This document shows, piece by piece, positions 35,929 to 44,776 of a stretch of 64,000 bases of DNA. Position numbers and translations under genes: made by a program. Each line of letters opens with the position of its first letter. Within the stretch, counting starts at the first letter, position 1. The DNA is from Chryseobacterium taichungense (lineage in GTDB: Bacteria > Bacteroidota > Bacteroidia > Flavobacteriales > Weeksellaceae): the NCBI RefSeq assembly GCF_900109935.1, contig NZ_FOBV01000001.1, positions 62,001 through 126,000 of the forward strand. The letters are read 5' to 3'. The notes below the pieces were generated by a model. It was given only the letters and a program-made list of their open reading frames with translations. It did no database searches and was not told the origin of the DNA.

Positions 35929-36255
35929 CTAAAGATATCGCCAGAAGCTCCAGAATTTTCTTTTTCTCAGATAATCCAGATCATGTTCATTAGCGTAAGC
36001 TTCCCTTTCAAAAGAAATTCGTCTATAGGCATGATAAGGATTTTTTAATCTGAATAACCAGTAATAATACTCAATGACATAGAAAATATAGAAGAAAATC
36101 ACCAGCAATTCCATTTGTTGTCTTAAATGGATTTTTTCGTGATTAATCAATACTTTATTTTTCTTATCTTCGAGATTCCTAACGAAGATGAAGGGAAAAA
36201 GAGTAATGCCGCTGATTTTTAATAATTTTAAAGGTTTATGGCATACAATTATCAT
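35929..36255 (-). CDS. Small membrane protein with HExxH motif
   Basis: 108 aa. An HEKIH motif (HExxH zinc-protease pattern) lies near residue 39 and is followed by RQQMELL, then one membrane helix (about 50-67). A later Glu-rich segment (FEREAYANEHD) could supply a third ligand. Such small proteins are common hypotheticals in Bacteroidota. Protease activity is inferred from the motif only. It is divergent from the DUF5522 gene, 41 bases away. Confidence 0.65.
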   Translation of the reverse strand: MIIVCHKPLKLLKISGITLFPFIFVRNLEDKKNKVLINHEKIHLRQQMELLVIFFYIFYVIEYYYWLFRLKNPYHAYRRISFEREAYANEHDLDYLRKRKFWSFWRYL

Positions 36256-36293
36256 GATAACAAATATAAAAGTTTTTTAGCTTAGAGATTTAA

Positions 36294-36479
<186 letters not shown>

Positions 36480-36480
36480 A

Positions 36481-37008
36481 ATGAAGCGCTATATTTTTAT
36501 TTTGCTAGCTTCGGCTACTTTAGGCTTGACATCTTGTAGTCCTTTCAATGTACGTTCCGATTATGCGGATACTGCAAATTTCACCACTTACAAAACGTAC
36601 AAGCTAAGAATTGATGATCTGAAACTGAATGATATCGACAAAGACAGGGTTTTAAATGAACTGTCGAAACAGCTTCAGAGTAAAGGTCTTCAATCGGGAG
36701 AAAATCCTGATCTGATTGTTAATGTAAAAGCAAACCATAAGAAGATCACCGACGTTACTACTTCTTCTCCTTATGGAGCATGGGGCTGGGGCGGACCTTT
36801 CGGATGGGGAATCGGGATGAACAGAACTTGGACCAGCAATTACAATGAAGGAGCCATCATCGTGGATATGGTTGATGCAAGATCAAACAAACTGGTTTGG
36901 CAGGGAATCGGAAGCGGAATATCCGTTGACCGTCCGAAAGCTAAGCAAAAACAAATCCCGGAAATTATGGCGGAAATCATGAAAAATTATCCTCCACAGA
37001 GAAAATAA
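36481..37008 (+). CDS. DUF4136 lipoprotein
   Basis: 175 aa from the ATG at 36481; a longer frame starting inside the DUF5522 gene is rejected because the lipoprotein signal (lipobox GLTSC, Cys 19) starts here. The body fits DUF4136: FTTYKTYKL near the start, a Gly/Trp-rich loop (YGAWGWGGPFGWG), and a conserved strand IIVDMVDARSNKLVWQG. These are envelope lipoproteins of unknown role. A terminator follows. Confidence 0.88.
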   Translation: MKRYIFILLASATLGLTSCSPFNVRSDYADTANFTTYKTYKLRIDDLKLNDIDKDRVLNELSKQLQSKGLQSGENPDLIVNVKANHKKITDVTTSSPYGAWGWGGPFGWGIGMNRTWTSNYNEGAIIVDMVDARSNKLVWQGIGSGISVDRPKAKQKQIPEIMAEIMKNYPPQRK

Positions 37009-37032
37009 GATTAACATTAATCAGATATATGG

Positions 37033-37063
37033 AAAGTCAATACGGTTTGTATTGGCTTTTTTT
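37033..37063 (+). terminator. Intrinsic terminator
   Basis: An 11-bp stem (AAAGTCAATAC with GTATTGGCTTT, one G-T wobble) has a 5-base loop and a T-run. Confidence 0.9.
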
Positions 37064-37177
37064 GTTGTTATTAAATAAAATATTTCACTGTACTTTAGAA
37101 TAATGAAGTTAGAATTAACAATTCCGTAATTGTTAATTCATAAATTTGTCTTAATCTTACCAAACTAAAATATTAAT

Positions 37178-38716
37178 ATGAAAAAGTCACTATTGATTCT
37201 TGCATTCGCTTCTATATTGGCCAATGCACAGGCACCTTCAGGATATTATAATTCGGCAAACGGATTATCAGGTGCTTCTCTTAAAACAGCATTAAGTACA
37301 ATTATTACCAACGGCCATCAGGATAAAGGATACAGCGGCCTCTGGACGGGCTATAAAACCACAGACATTGATAAAAATTATGAAAACGACGGATCTATTC
37401 TGGATATCTATTCTGAAAAACCCACAGCTGCTGATCCGTACAATTATACGCCTGGAGCAAACCAGTGCGGAACATACTCGGTAGAGGGCAACTGCTACAA
37501 CAGAGAGCATATTGTTCCTCAAAGCTTATTTAACCAGGCATCACCAATGGTTTCTGATATCAATTTTATCAGAGCAACGGATGGTAAAGTAAACGGAATG
37601 CGTTCAAATTATCCTTTCGGAAAAGTAGGAACGGCCACTTTTACATCCAAAAACGGTTCCAAGCTTGGAAATTCGGCTTCTTCAGGATATTCGGGAACGG
37701 TTTTCGAGCCGATCGATGAGTTTAAAGGAGACGTTGCCAGAATGATCTTCTATTTTGTAACGCGCTATGAGAACAAACTTTCTACTTTTTCTTCGGGAAA
37801 TATGCTGGGCGGCTCGTCGTTTCCGGGATTGCAGACCTGGGAACTGAATGTTTTGCTGGCATGGCATAATCAGGATCCGGTATCGCAGGCGGAAATCAAC
37901 AGAAATAATGCTTCATACACTTTTCAGGGAAACAGAAATCCTTTTATTGACAACCCGGACTACGTGAATCTAATTTGGGGGTCAGGTTCAACAGGTGGTG
38001 GCGGAACAACGAATCCTCCAACCACAACAGGCTGTGCCAATGAAAATTTCGAAACGATTTCAACATCAAGCTCTTCTTCTTATCTTACCAGAACATGGAG
38101 TAACGGCGGAATTTCCTGGACGGCAACAGATGCCAGAACTGACCAGACCATTTCCTCAAAAGCTATTACGGTGAGAAATGGTGCTTTAACTTCAGGCAGT
38201 TCTGCGAATGGAATAGGCTCACTGACTGTGACTACCCAGCTAAAATTCTCAGGATCAAGCGGAACCTTTAATGTAAAAGTAAACGGAACAACTGTAGGAA
38301 CAGTGCCGTACAATACCAACGCAACGACAACAACCGTCAATAATATCAACATTACTGGGAACGTGGTTGTAGAACTGGAAAATACCTCCAGCAGCAACAG
38401 AGTTGCCATTGATAACCTGAGCTGGACTTGTTATTCAGGTACTTCTAAGCAGATACAGAATTCTTTATCCGCTGTGAAATCGCTACAAAACCAGCTACAG
38501 ATTTCACCAAATCCGATTTTAAACAATGAAATTTTTGTGAAAGGTGAAACCCAAAATATTAAAAAAGCTGAGATTTATAATCTGCAGGGAAAACTGATGC
38601 AGACAATCAATCAGCCTTTTGAAAGCAGCAGGAATTCTATTAAAATTAACAATTTACCACAAGGTATTTATATTTTGAAACTGGACGCTACGAGCCTGAA
38701 ATTTATTGTAAAGTAA
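37178..38716 (+). CDS. Secreted endonuclease I family nuclease with T9SS sorting domain
   Basis: 512 aa with a signal peptide ending near LANAQA. Residues about 20-265 form the endonuclease I (DNase I-like His-Me) domain, with the NREHIVPQSLF motif that carries the catalytic His. A Gly/Thr-rich linker leads to a beta-sandwich (about 280-425). The last 75 residues are a type A T9SS C-terminal domain (LQISPNPI ... LPQGIYILKLDATSLKFIVK). It is expected to be secreted through PorV/SprA and to degrade extracellular DNA. Confidence 0.9.
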   Translation: MKKSLLILAFASILANAQAPSGYYNSANGLSGASLKTALSTIITNGHQDKGYSGLWTGYKTTDIDKNYENDGSILDIYSEKPTAADPYNYTPGANQCGTYSVEGNCYNREHIVPQSLFNQASPMVSDINFIRATDGKVNGMRSNYPFGKVGTATFTSKNGSKLGNSASSGYSGTVFEPIDEFKGDVARMIFYFVTRYENKLSTFSSGNMLGGSSFPGLQTWELNVLLAWHNQDPVSQAEINRNNASYTFQGNRNPFIDNPDYVNLIWGSGSTGGGGTTNPPTTTGCANENFETISTSSSSSYLTRTWSNGGISWTATDARTDQTISSKAITVRNGALTSGSSANGIGSLTVTTQLKFSGSSGTFNVKVNGTTVGTVPYNTNATTTTVNNINITGNVVVELENTSSSNRVAIDNLSWTCYSGTSKQIQNSLSAVKSLQNQLQISPNPILNNEIFVKGETQNIKKAEIYNLQGKLMQTINQPFESSRNSIKINNLPQGIYILKLDATSLKFIVK

Positions 38717-38776
38717 AAGAAATAAATCCTTCTTTTGATATAAGAAGGATTTATTTATTATTGATATGTTATAAAA

Positions 38777-38798
38777 AAGACCGCTCATTTGCGGTCTT
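38777..38798. terminator. Bidirectional hairpin terminator
   Basis: An 8-bp stem (AAGACCGC with GCGGTCTT) has a 6-base loop and an A-run on its left (T-run on the minus strand). It lies between convergent genes. Confidence 0.75.
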
Positions 38799-38804
38799 CT
38801 CTAT

Positions 38805-39128
38805 TTATTGTCTTCCCATTCTGGTAATTTGATTAATCTGTTCCATGTATCCTGCCCAGCCAACAGTTGCGAGCATGAAAACGAAGTAAACCAACTGAAT
38901 ACATCCTAAAACAAGACCGATAATACATAATATTCGTCCGGTATTCAGGTTTCCGAAATCCGAATATTGAGTGGGATTTGCATCGTAAATTAACTTATCA
39001 TTTTTGTACTTACTCAGACCGATAAGTCCGCAAATAATACCGATAAGCCCTGAACAGCAGCAGGTACCTACTACTGAAATAATTCCTAAAATCAGCACTG
39101 TCTGTGCATTTGGCAATTTTTGTTCCAT
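38805..39128 (-). CDS. CCC-motif membrane protein
   Basis: 107 aa with two hydrophobic helices. The first carries the triple cysteine GTCCCSG that names this Bacteroidota family; the second is LCIIGLVLGCIQLVYFVF. The middle loop has KYKNDKLIYDANP. The function is unknown. It lies 29 bases downstream of the DUF2752 gene on the same strand, a pairing often seen in Flavobacteriia. Confidence 0.8.
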   Translation of the reverse strand: MEQKLPNAQTVLILGIISVVGTCCCSGLIGIICGLIGLSKYKNDKLIYDANPTQYSDFGNLNTGRILCIIGLVLGCIQLVYFVFMLATVGWAGYMEQINQITRMGRQ

Positions 39129-39157
39129 AGTTTATAATATTTTAATGTGTTGTTTTT

Positions 39158-39445
39158 TTAATGACTAAAATGATGTTTGTAGAAATAGGAGACGACCATA
39201 ATCACAGCATTAACAGCCGCCAACATGATCAGCAAATTACCATAATTCCTTTTTTTATCTACAAAATTGAGGGCGACCGTTGCAAAAAAAAGCAACAAGG
39301 TATACACAGCAGGAAACATATGAAAAGCTTCCGTGAACCTTCCTTCAAAAACCATAACAATAGCCCTCTGGGTACCACAGCCGAAGCATTCGACCCCAAA
39401 GAATTTCTTGATAGGACATGGCAGCATGAAATCTTCTGCTTTCAT
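39158..39445 (-). CDS. DUF2752 membrane protein
   Basis: 95 aa. The DUF2752 signature appears as CPIKKFFGVECFGCGTQRA, with a conserved cysteine pair, followed by two membrane helices. The role is unknown. It lies upstream of the CCC-motif protein in a likely two-gene operon. Confidence 0.85.
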   Translation of the reverse strand: MKAEDFMLPCPIKKFFGVECFGCGTQRAIVMVFEGRFTEAFHMFPAVYTLLLFFATVALNFVDKKRNYGNLLIMLAAVNAVIMVVSYFYKHHFSH

Positions 39446-39478
39446 AGTTTTATGTTTTTGCTGATCAAATATATAAAA

Positions 39479-40531
39479 TTAAGAAGATATTTTCGCTCTC
39501 AGATACTGATGTGGAAAAAAGCAATCTTCATTCATTTCAAATGATCCCTGAACCGCAATATACGGATTTCTTAAAATTTCTCTGGCAATAAAAATCAAGT
39601 CAGCATCACCTTTTTCAAGGATTTCCTCTGCGTGATTGATTCTTTTAATCAATCCTACCGCTCCGGTTTTTACCGCTGCTTCGTTTCGCACTTGTGAGGA
39701 AAGAGGAACCTGATATCCGTCAAAAAGAGGAATTTTCACACCATGAATATTTCCGCCGCTTGAAACGTCAACAAGATCAACAGCGTGATTTTTTAAAACT
39801 TTTGCCAGTTCGACACTATCGTTGATTTCCCAGCCATGCTCTGCATATTCTGTTCCTGATATTCTTACAAATAAAGCAACGTTTTCATTCAATTCTTCGT
39901 TTACGGCATCTACAATTTCAATTAAAAAACGGATCCTGTTTTCAAAGCTTCCGCCGTATTCGTCAGTTCTGATGTTCGAAAGCGGAGATAAAAACTGATG
40001 AATCAGATAACCATGCGCCGCATGAATTTCGATAACATCAAAACCTGCATTTACAGCTCTTCTTGCTGCATTTTTAAAATTCTGAACCTGCTCTTTAATT
40101 TCTGCAACCGTCAAAACATGAGGAATTCTTTCGGTCGGGTGATATGGAATCGGGCTTGGTGCAATGGTTTCCCATCCTTCTTCTACAGGGATCTGAATAG
40201 TATTTTCCGTAGAACCCTTTCTGCCGGAGTGCGACAGTTGGATTCCGATTTTACTCTCTGAATTTTTATGAACAAATTCGACGATCTTTTTGAGGCTTTC
40301 TGCCTGTTCGTCATTCCAGATTCCCATACAATGGTTGGTAATTCTTCCGCGAGGCTCTACGCCTGTAGCTTCCACTATAAGTAAGCCTGCGCCACCCTGA
40401 GCCCGGCTGCCATAATGAACAAAATGAAAATCATTAGCAAGCCCGTTTTCACTGGAATACATACACATAGGCGACATTACCCAACGGTTTTTCAATTCAA
40501 CATTTCTGAATCTGATTGGAGTATACAACAT
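39479..40531 (-). CDS. NADPH dehydrogenase, Old Yellow Enzyme family (YqjM/NamA type)
   Basis: 350 aa TIM-barrel flavoprotein. Active-site features of the YqjM subgroup are present: a cysteine in SPMCMYSS near residue 24, and the paired histidines in EIHAAHGYLIHQFLSP. The FMN-binding Arg (VRISG) and a C-terminal GDADLIFIAREILRNP follow. It reduces activated C=C bonds of enones using NADPH. It is transcribed alone, divergent from cytidine deaminase. Confidence 0.88.
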   Translation of the reverse strand: MLYTPIRFRNVELKNRWVMSPMCMYSSENGLANDFHFVHYGSRAQGGAGLLIVEATGVEPRGRITNHCMGIWNDEQAESLKKIVEFVHKNSESKIGIQLSHSGRKGSTENTIQIPVEEGWETIAPSPIPYHPTERIPHVLTVAEIKEQVQNFKNAARRAVNAGFDVIEIHAAHGYLIHQFLSPLSNIRTDEYGGSFENRIRFLIEIVDAVNEELNENVALFVRISGTEYAEHGWEINDSVELAKVLKNHAVDLVDVSSGGNIHGVKIPLFDGYQVPLSSQVRNEAAVKTGAVGLIKRINHAEEILEKGDADLIFIAREILRNPYIAVQGSFEMNEDCFFPHQYLRAKISS

Positions 40532-40635
40532 TTTAAATTTATTTTTTAAAAATTGAGAATTGCAAAGAGGAGGCCTTTATTGTCCACCTCATGAAAAAGA
40601 AGTAATTTTATCCCCCTTTTTTTAATCCACAATAT

Positions 40636-41118
40636 ATGAAAAAAGAAACTCACATCAGTTACGAATATTTTAAGAATAGCAGCGAACTGAACGATATAGA
40701 AAAAGAATTATTCGAAAGAGCGAAAGACGCCCGTGAAAATGCTTATGCTCCCTATTCTAATTTTCTGGTAGGCTGCTCGGTACTGCTTGAAAACGGAGAA
40801 ATATATTCCGGGAACAATCAGGAGAATGCGGCTTTTCCTTCGGGGCTTTGTGCAGAAAGAACGACTTTATTCTGGGTAGCAGCCAATTTTCCTGAAGTAA
40901 AAATTAAAAAAATCTTTGTTGTTGGAGGCCCCAGGGAATTTCATGAGAAAAACCCTCCTATTCCGCCGTGTGGTGCGTGTAGGCAAAGTTTAATGGAATA
41001 TGAAACCAAGCAGAATGAAAACATCGATCTTTATTTTTCGAGCATGAACGAAGAAGTTGTAAAAGTGCATTCTATAAAGGATTTGCTTCCTTTTTATTTT
41101 GATTCTACATTTTTGTAG
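40636..41118 (+). CDS. cdd: Cytidine deaminase
   Basis: 160 aa, homotetrameric type. The zinc site is complete: the Cys-Ala-Glu of GLCAERTTLF (Glu is the proton shuttle) and the two cysteines of PPCGACRQSL. The N-terminus carries YAPYSNFLVG, which lines the ribose pocket. It deaminates cytidine and deoxycytidine for pyrimidine salvage. Confidence 0.95.
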   Translation: MKKETHISYEYFKNSSELNDIEKELFERAKDARENAYAPYSNFLVGCSVLLENGEIYSGNNQENAAFPSGLCAERTTLFWVAANFPEVKIKKIFVVGGPREFHEKNPPIPPCGACRQSLMEYETKQNENIDLYFSSMNEEVVKVHSIKDLLPFYFDSTFL

Positions 41119-41234
41119 TCATTTTTTTTTAGTGAATGGTGAATTTTGCTTTGCAAGTTAATGGTGAATTTGAAAAAAAAGATTGACAAGCGAAGCAAAT
41201 TGACAGCTCACAATTGACTTTTGAATTAGTGTTT

Positions 41235-41301
41235 TAAACCACCCCGTCTTAATTTTCCCTGAAAATTAATCCCCTCTTCCAAGGGAGGGGAATTCTTGCC
41301 G
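41235..41301. repeat. Dispersed repeat 'CCACCCCGTC...GGGAGGGGAATT', copy 1
   Basis: It contains AAACCACCCCGTC and ends with CCAAGGGAGGGGAATT. The same layout recurs at 58911-58975. It lies in the gap downstream of cdd. Confidence 0.75.
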
Positions 41302-41336
41302 TAAAACTATTACCATACAAAAGACTGCCATTTCTG

Positions 41337-41455
41337 TGGTGGCTGAGCTTGTCGAAGCCACCAGACCTGAAATCCTAGCCCTGATTGCAACGAAAATCCC
41401 GGAGTGGAGCGGCGGAGCCGCGTAATGAGGAATTGCAGTGGAAAGCAGGTTCCCG
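41337..41455. repeat. Composite intergenic repeat (GGTGGCT hairpin plus 'AGCCCTGATTGCAACG' block)
   Basis: GGTGGCT ... AGCCACC forms a hairpin at 41338-41362. It is followed by CCTAGCCCTGATTGCAACG, a GC-rich hairpin (GGAGCGGCGGAGCCGCG) and GTGGAAAGCAGG. From memory, blocks of the form AGCCCTGATTG...GAAAGCAGG recur between genes in many Bacteroidota. The GGTGGCT part recurs at 58862 and 59020. Confidence 0.6.
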
Positions 41456-41519
41456 GCTCCTTAAAATTTAAATTGTATTGATCTAACAGGTGTAATGCAG
41501 CTTTAAATCACTTGTGTTT

Positions 41520-41549
41520 TTGGTTTTCAGCGTAATAAGTTTATATTTG
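41520..41549 (+). promoter_or_regulatory. Bacteroidota promoter upstream of the cobalamin riboswitch
   Basis: TTG (41520-41522), a 19-base spacer and TATATTTG (41542-41549) match the sigma-ABfr consensus TTG-N19-TAnnTTTG exactly. It would place the transcript start right before the riboswitch. Confidence 0.7.
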
Positions 41550-41555
41550 CAGAAA

Positions 41556-41706
41556 TTTTGGTTTCCAATTATTTGGAATGAAAAGGGAATCGGGTGAAAA
41601 TCCCGGACTGTCCCCGCAACTGTAGATCGCAAAAGAAATTTCTACGACAAACCACTGTGCAAACGGGAAGGTGTAGAAAGCGAAAGTCAGGAGACCTGCC
41701 AGAATA
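41556..41706 (+). ncRNA. Cobalamin (B12) riboswitch
   Basis: Hallmarks in order are AAAGGGAATCGGGTGAAAA with TCCCGGACTG, then CCCCGCAACTGTA, then CCACTGTG, GGGAAGGTG and the B12 box AGTCAGGAGACCTGCC. It lies directly before a BtuB-like gene. An unusually good SD-like GGAGG (41728-41732) sits between the aptamer and the ATG, so ligand binding may block translation. High cobalamin should switch off both downstream genes. Confidence 0.95.
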
Positions 41707-41746
41707 GTAACTTAATACATTGCTTTCGGAGGAAAAGTAAAATAGA

Positions 41747-43573
41747 ATGGATATAAAAAAATCTTTACTACTGATTTTTTCGGCTTATGGTTGCTTTCTT
41801 TCCGCACAGGAGAAAGCTATTGACACGGTTTATGTTTTTGATAACCAAATGAATAAAGTTAAGCTTTTTCATAAAGTCAACACCATTAAACCTCAGGATT
41901 TTGAAAAAAATTCTACCAATCTTTCCGAGCTCTTGCGTTTTCAGTCACAGGTTTACATTAAGGAAAACGGGCGTGGCGCCGTATCATCACCGTCTTTCAG
42001 AGGAACAAGCGCAGGACATACCGCTTTTGTGTGGAACGGAATCAATATCAACTCAACATTTCTGGGACAGGGAGATGTGAATAATATTCCGCTTTTCGGG
42101 TACGACGAACTTGAGGTAAAAGCAGGCGGCGGAAGCGTACAGTACGGAAGTTCGGCCATTGGGGGAAGTATTCATCTTAATAATAATCTGGAATTTAATA
42201 AAGGATTCCATGCACTTCTTTATTCGGAAGCAGGGTCTTTTGACACTTTTAATAATTTCCTGAAGGGTTCTTTCAGCAATGATAAATTCAGTTTTAAGGT
42301 TTCCGGAAACTATTTTATCAGCCAAAATGATTATGAAGTTCCGGAAAAGGAGTACATCAACAGAAACGGCAGATATTATAATACGTCCATCAACATCGGG
42401 ACTTCTTACAAAATTGCGCCCCATCAGACGATTTCGTGGCAAAATCAGATCTTCGACGGTTCACAGCATTACCCGATTTTTACTGAAAACGGCAATAAAA
42501 CAAAGTATAATGCTCAGACACTGAGAAGCCTTATTTCATGGGATATTTCCAGAAATGATTTTTCAAACAGCCTGAAAGCGGCTTACACCGAAGACAATTT
42601 CCAATATTTCGGGGATATCGATAAACCGAAAGAAAGCGGTGCGGAAGGTAAAAATTATATTTTCAGGAATGATTTTAATTATTTTATCACTCCGAAACTT
42701 AATGTAAATGTAATTGGCGAATTCCAGGTAAATAAAGGACTGGGTTACCAGTCGGGCATTGGCGATATCAGCAGAAACATGGGTTCCGTTGCCGGACTTG
42801 CCAGGTATTTTGTGAGTCAGAAACTTCGTTTTGAAGCAGGATTAAAAAAAGATTTTGTAGAAAATATATCTTCGCCTGTTCTCTATTCTTTTTCAGGAAA
42901 ATGGGAGCCGTTGAAATGGTATCATATAGGATCAAGTGTTTCAAGAAATTTCAAAATTCCTTCATTAAATGATCTTTACTGGCAAAAAGGAGGGAATCTT
43001 GATTTGGTTCCGGAAACTTCGACCAATGTGGATATGGATCATGAATTTATTTTCGGGGATTTCAGACTGACGTTGAGTCCATATTATATGGACATTAAAA
43101 ATTACATCGGCTGGCTTCCTACATCGGCTGGTTACTGGGCAGCCTTCAACACTTACAGCGTAGAAATATACGGGCTCGATTCTCAAATCACTTATCAAAA
43201 GAATTTTGGAAATCATAATTTCAGAGTTAATGCAGGCTACACGTATTCGAAATCTACCAACAAACAGACAGGAATGCAGATGATGTATGTTCCGCTGCAT
43301 AAAGCATTTGGAAATATTGATTACCGTTATCGTTTCCTGAATGTTTATGTTCAGGGACTTTTCAACGGTTTGACCTATACCACTACTGATGAAAAAAGAG
43401 CTGATGCCATTGATCCTTATTTTGTTCTGAATACGGGAATTTCGGCTAATCTTTTAAAACATTACACCTTAGGGTTTAAAGTAAATAATATTACTGATAC
43501 TGTATATCAGACAGTTTCATATTATCCTTTACCCAAAAGGAATTATAGTGTTTATGTACATATTAATTTTTAA
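41747..43573 (+). CDS. btuB: TonB-dependent vitamin B12 receptor, BtuB-like
   Basis: 608 aa, the size of BtuB. A signal peptide ends near FLSAQE, followed by a plug domain (about 40-160: ELLRFQSQVYIKENGRG, SSAIGGSI) and a 22-strand barrel closing with VYVHINF. It lacks the N-terminal CarboxypepD_reg domain of SusC-type receptors, as is usual for vitamin receptors. The cobalamin riboswitch upstream makes cobalamin or a cobinamide the likely ligand. A BtuG-like lipoprotein gene begins 12 bases after the stop. Confidence 0.92.
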   Translation: MDIKKSLLLIFSAYGCFLSAQEKAIDTVYVFDNQMNKVKLFHKVNTIKPQDFEKNSTNLSELLRFQSQVYIKENGRGAVSSPSFRGTSAGHTAFVWNGININSTFLGQGDVNNIPLFGYDELEVKAGGGSVQYGSSAIGGSIHLNNNLEFNKGFHALLYSEAGSFDTFNNFLKGSFSNDKFSFKVSGNYFISQNDYEVPEKEYINRNGRYYNTSINIGTSYKIAPHQTISWQNQIFDGSQHYPIFTENGNKTKYNAQTLRSLISWDISRNDFSNSLKAAYTEDNFQYFGDIDKPKESGAEGKNYIFRNDFNYFITPKLNVNVIGEFQVNKGLGYQSGIGDISRNMGSVAGLARYFVSQKLRFEAGLKKDFVENISSPVLYSFSGKWEPLKWYHIGSSVSRNFKIPSLNDLYWQKGGNLDLVPETSTNVDMDHEFIFGDFRLTLSPYYMDIKNYIGWLPTSAGYWAAFNTYSVEIYGLDSQITYQKNFGNHNFRVNAGYTYSKSTNKQTGMQMMYVPLHKAFGNIDYRYRFLNVYVQGLFNGLTYTTTDEKRADAIDPYFVLNTGISANLLKHYTLGFKVNNITDTVYQTVSYYPLPKRNYSVYVHINF

Positions 43574-43585
43574 CATTTAAATATT

Positions 43586-44626
43586 ATGAAAATAACTAAA
43601 CTTCTGACTCTGATTTTTGCTTTTGCTTTGCTGTTTAATGTCTCTTGTAGCAGTGAAGACGGTATAACAACAGGAGAAATGTACTACGGCAACGGGTTTT
43701 TGCTCAGTAATGAGGGAAATTTTGGGAAACCAAATGCTGATGTCACTTTTGTAAGTTCAAATCTCGCCAGTAAGCAGGATAATATTTTCTCTGCTAACAA
43801 CGGAGGATCTAATCTTGGTGATGTTTTGCAGATGATCGCCTTTAATGGTGATAACGCTTATCTGTTGCTGAATAACTCAAATAAAATTCAGATTGTCAAC
43901 AGGTTTGATTTCAAAAAAGCAGGAGAAATTACCACTCAGCTGAATTCACCACGTTTCATGGCCTTTGCAAACAATAACATTTATGTAACCAATGACAAAT
44001 ACGGAGGTGACAAATTTGTAAGCATTTATAAAAGTTCTGATTTGTCTTTTGTGAAAAAGATTAATTTTACGGATACGGTTGAAAGAATTGTAGAAGCTGG
44101 GAATAATATTTTTGTACAAAATGCCTCTTTTGGATTTGGTGATAAAATTACTTACATCACGACTTCTAATAATGAAGTTCAATCTACCATTACGATCCCT
44201 AACGGCAATATCAATAAAATGATTGTAAACAACGAAACGGTATATGCTATTGCAGCGGGAACCAGCGATTCTTACATCTATCAGATTTCAGCTACGGGAG
44301 TTACAAAGACATACACTTTAACAGGTATTGCTGATGCTAATAATCTTGAAATTGAAAATGGTAAATTTTACTTTACCTCAGGACTTAAAGTATACACCAT
44401 GGACCTAACGGCCACTTCAGCACCTTCTGCCCCATTATTTACAGTAGACAACAGTGTTGATCCTTATTCTAATTTATATGGATTCAGCGTTGTAAACGAT
44501 AGAATTTTTGTTTCGGATGCTAACGGATTTACCGAAGACAGCAAGATCAGCGTATATTCTAAAAGCGGTCTTCTGCTAAGAAGTTTTACAGCAGGTAAAG
44601 CTACAAACGGAGCGTACTGGAACTAA
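43586..44626 (+). CDS. BtuG-like beta-propeller surface lipoprotein
   Basis: 346 aa. The lipoprotein signal ends in FNVSC (Cys 21), followed by SSEDG, an acid-rich stretch consistent with surface export. The body contains repeated propeller-type strands (NAYLLLNNSNKIQIVNR, NIYVTNDKYGGDKFVSIYK), matching the YncE/DUF5074 fold. In Bacteroides, BtuG is such a seven-bladed lipoprotein that captures cobalamin with extreme affinity and hands it to BtuB. The gene order and the shared riboswitch support the same role here. Confidence 0.8.
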   Translation: MKITKLLTLIFAFALLFNVSCSSEDGITTGEMYYGNGFLLSNEGNFGKPNADVTFVSSNLASKQDNIFSANNGGSNLGDVLQMIAFNGDNAYLLLNNSNKIQIVNRFDFKKAGEITTQLNSPRFMAFANNNIYVTNDKYGGDKFVSIYKSSDLSFVKKINFTDTVERIVEAGNNIFVQNASFGFGDKITYITTSNNEVQSTITIPNGNINKMIVNNETVYAIAAGTSDSYIYQISATGVTKTYTLTGIADANNLEIENGKFYFTSGLKVYTMDLTATSAPSAPLFTVDNSVDPYSNLYGFSVVNDRIFVSDANGFTEDSKISVYSKSGLLLRSFTAGKATNGAYWN

Positions 44627-44680
44627 CAGTAAATTGTATTAAACCTTAATACAACTTTTTTTCATCATTTGTGTTTTTTT

Positions 44681-44714
44681 CCGGGCGGTTTCGAAGAAAC
44701 CGCCCGGATTTTAT
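44681..44714 (+). terminator. Strong intrinsic terminator of the btuB operon
   Basis: A perfect 12-bp GC-rich stem (CCGGGCGGTTTC with GAAACCGCCCGG) has a GAA loop and a T-rich tail, 55 bases after the BtuG-like stop codon. Confidence 0.93.
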
Positions 44715-44776
44715 TTTAATTCAAAAAAAAGCAACAGACCGGAATCTATTGCTTTGATATGCTAATGTTGTATTTT

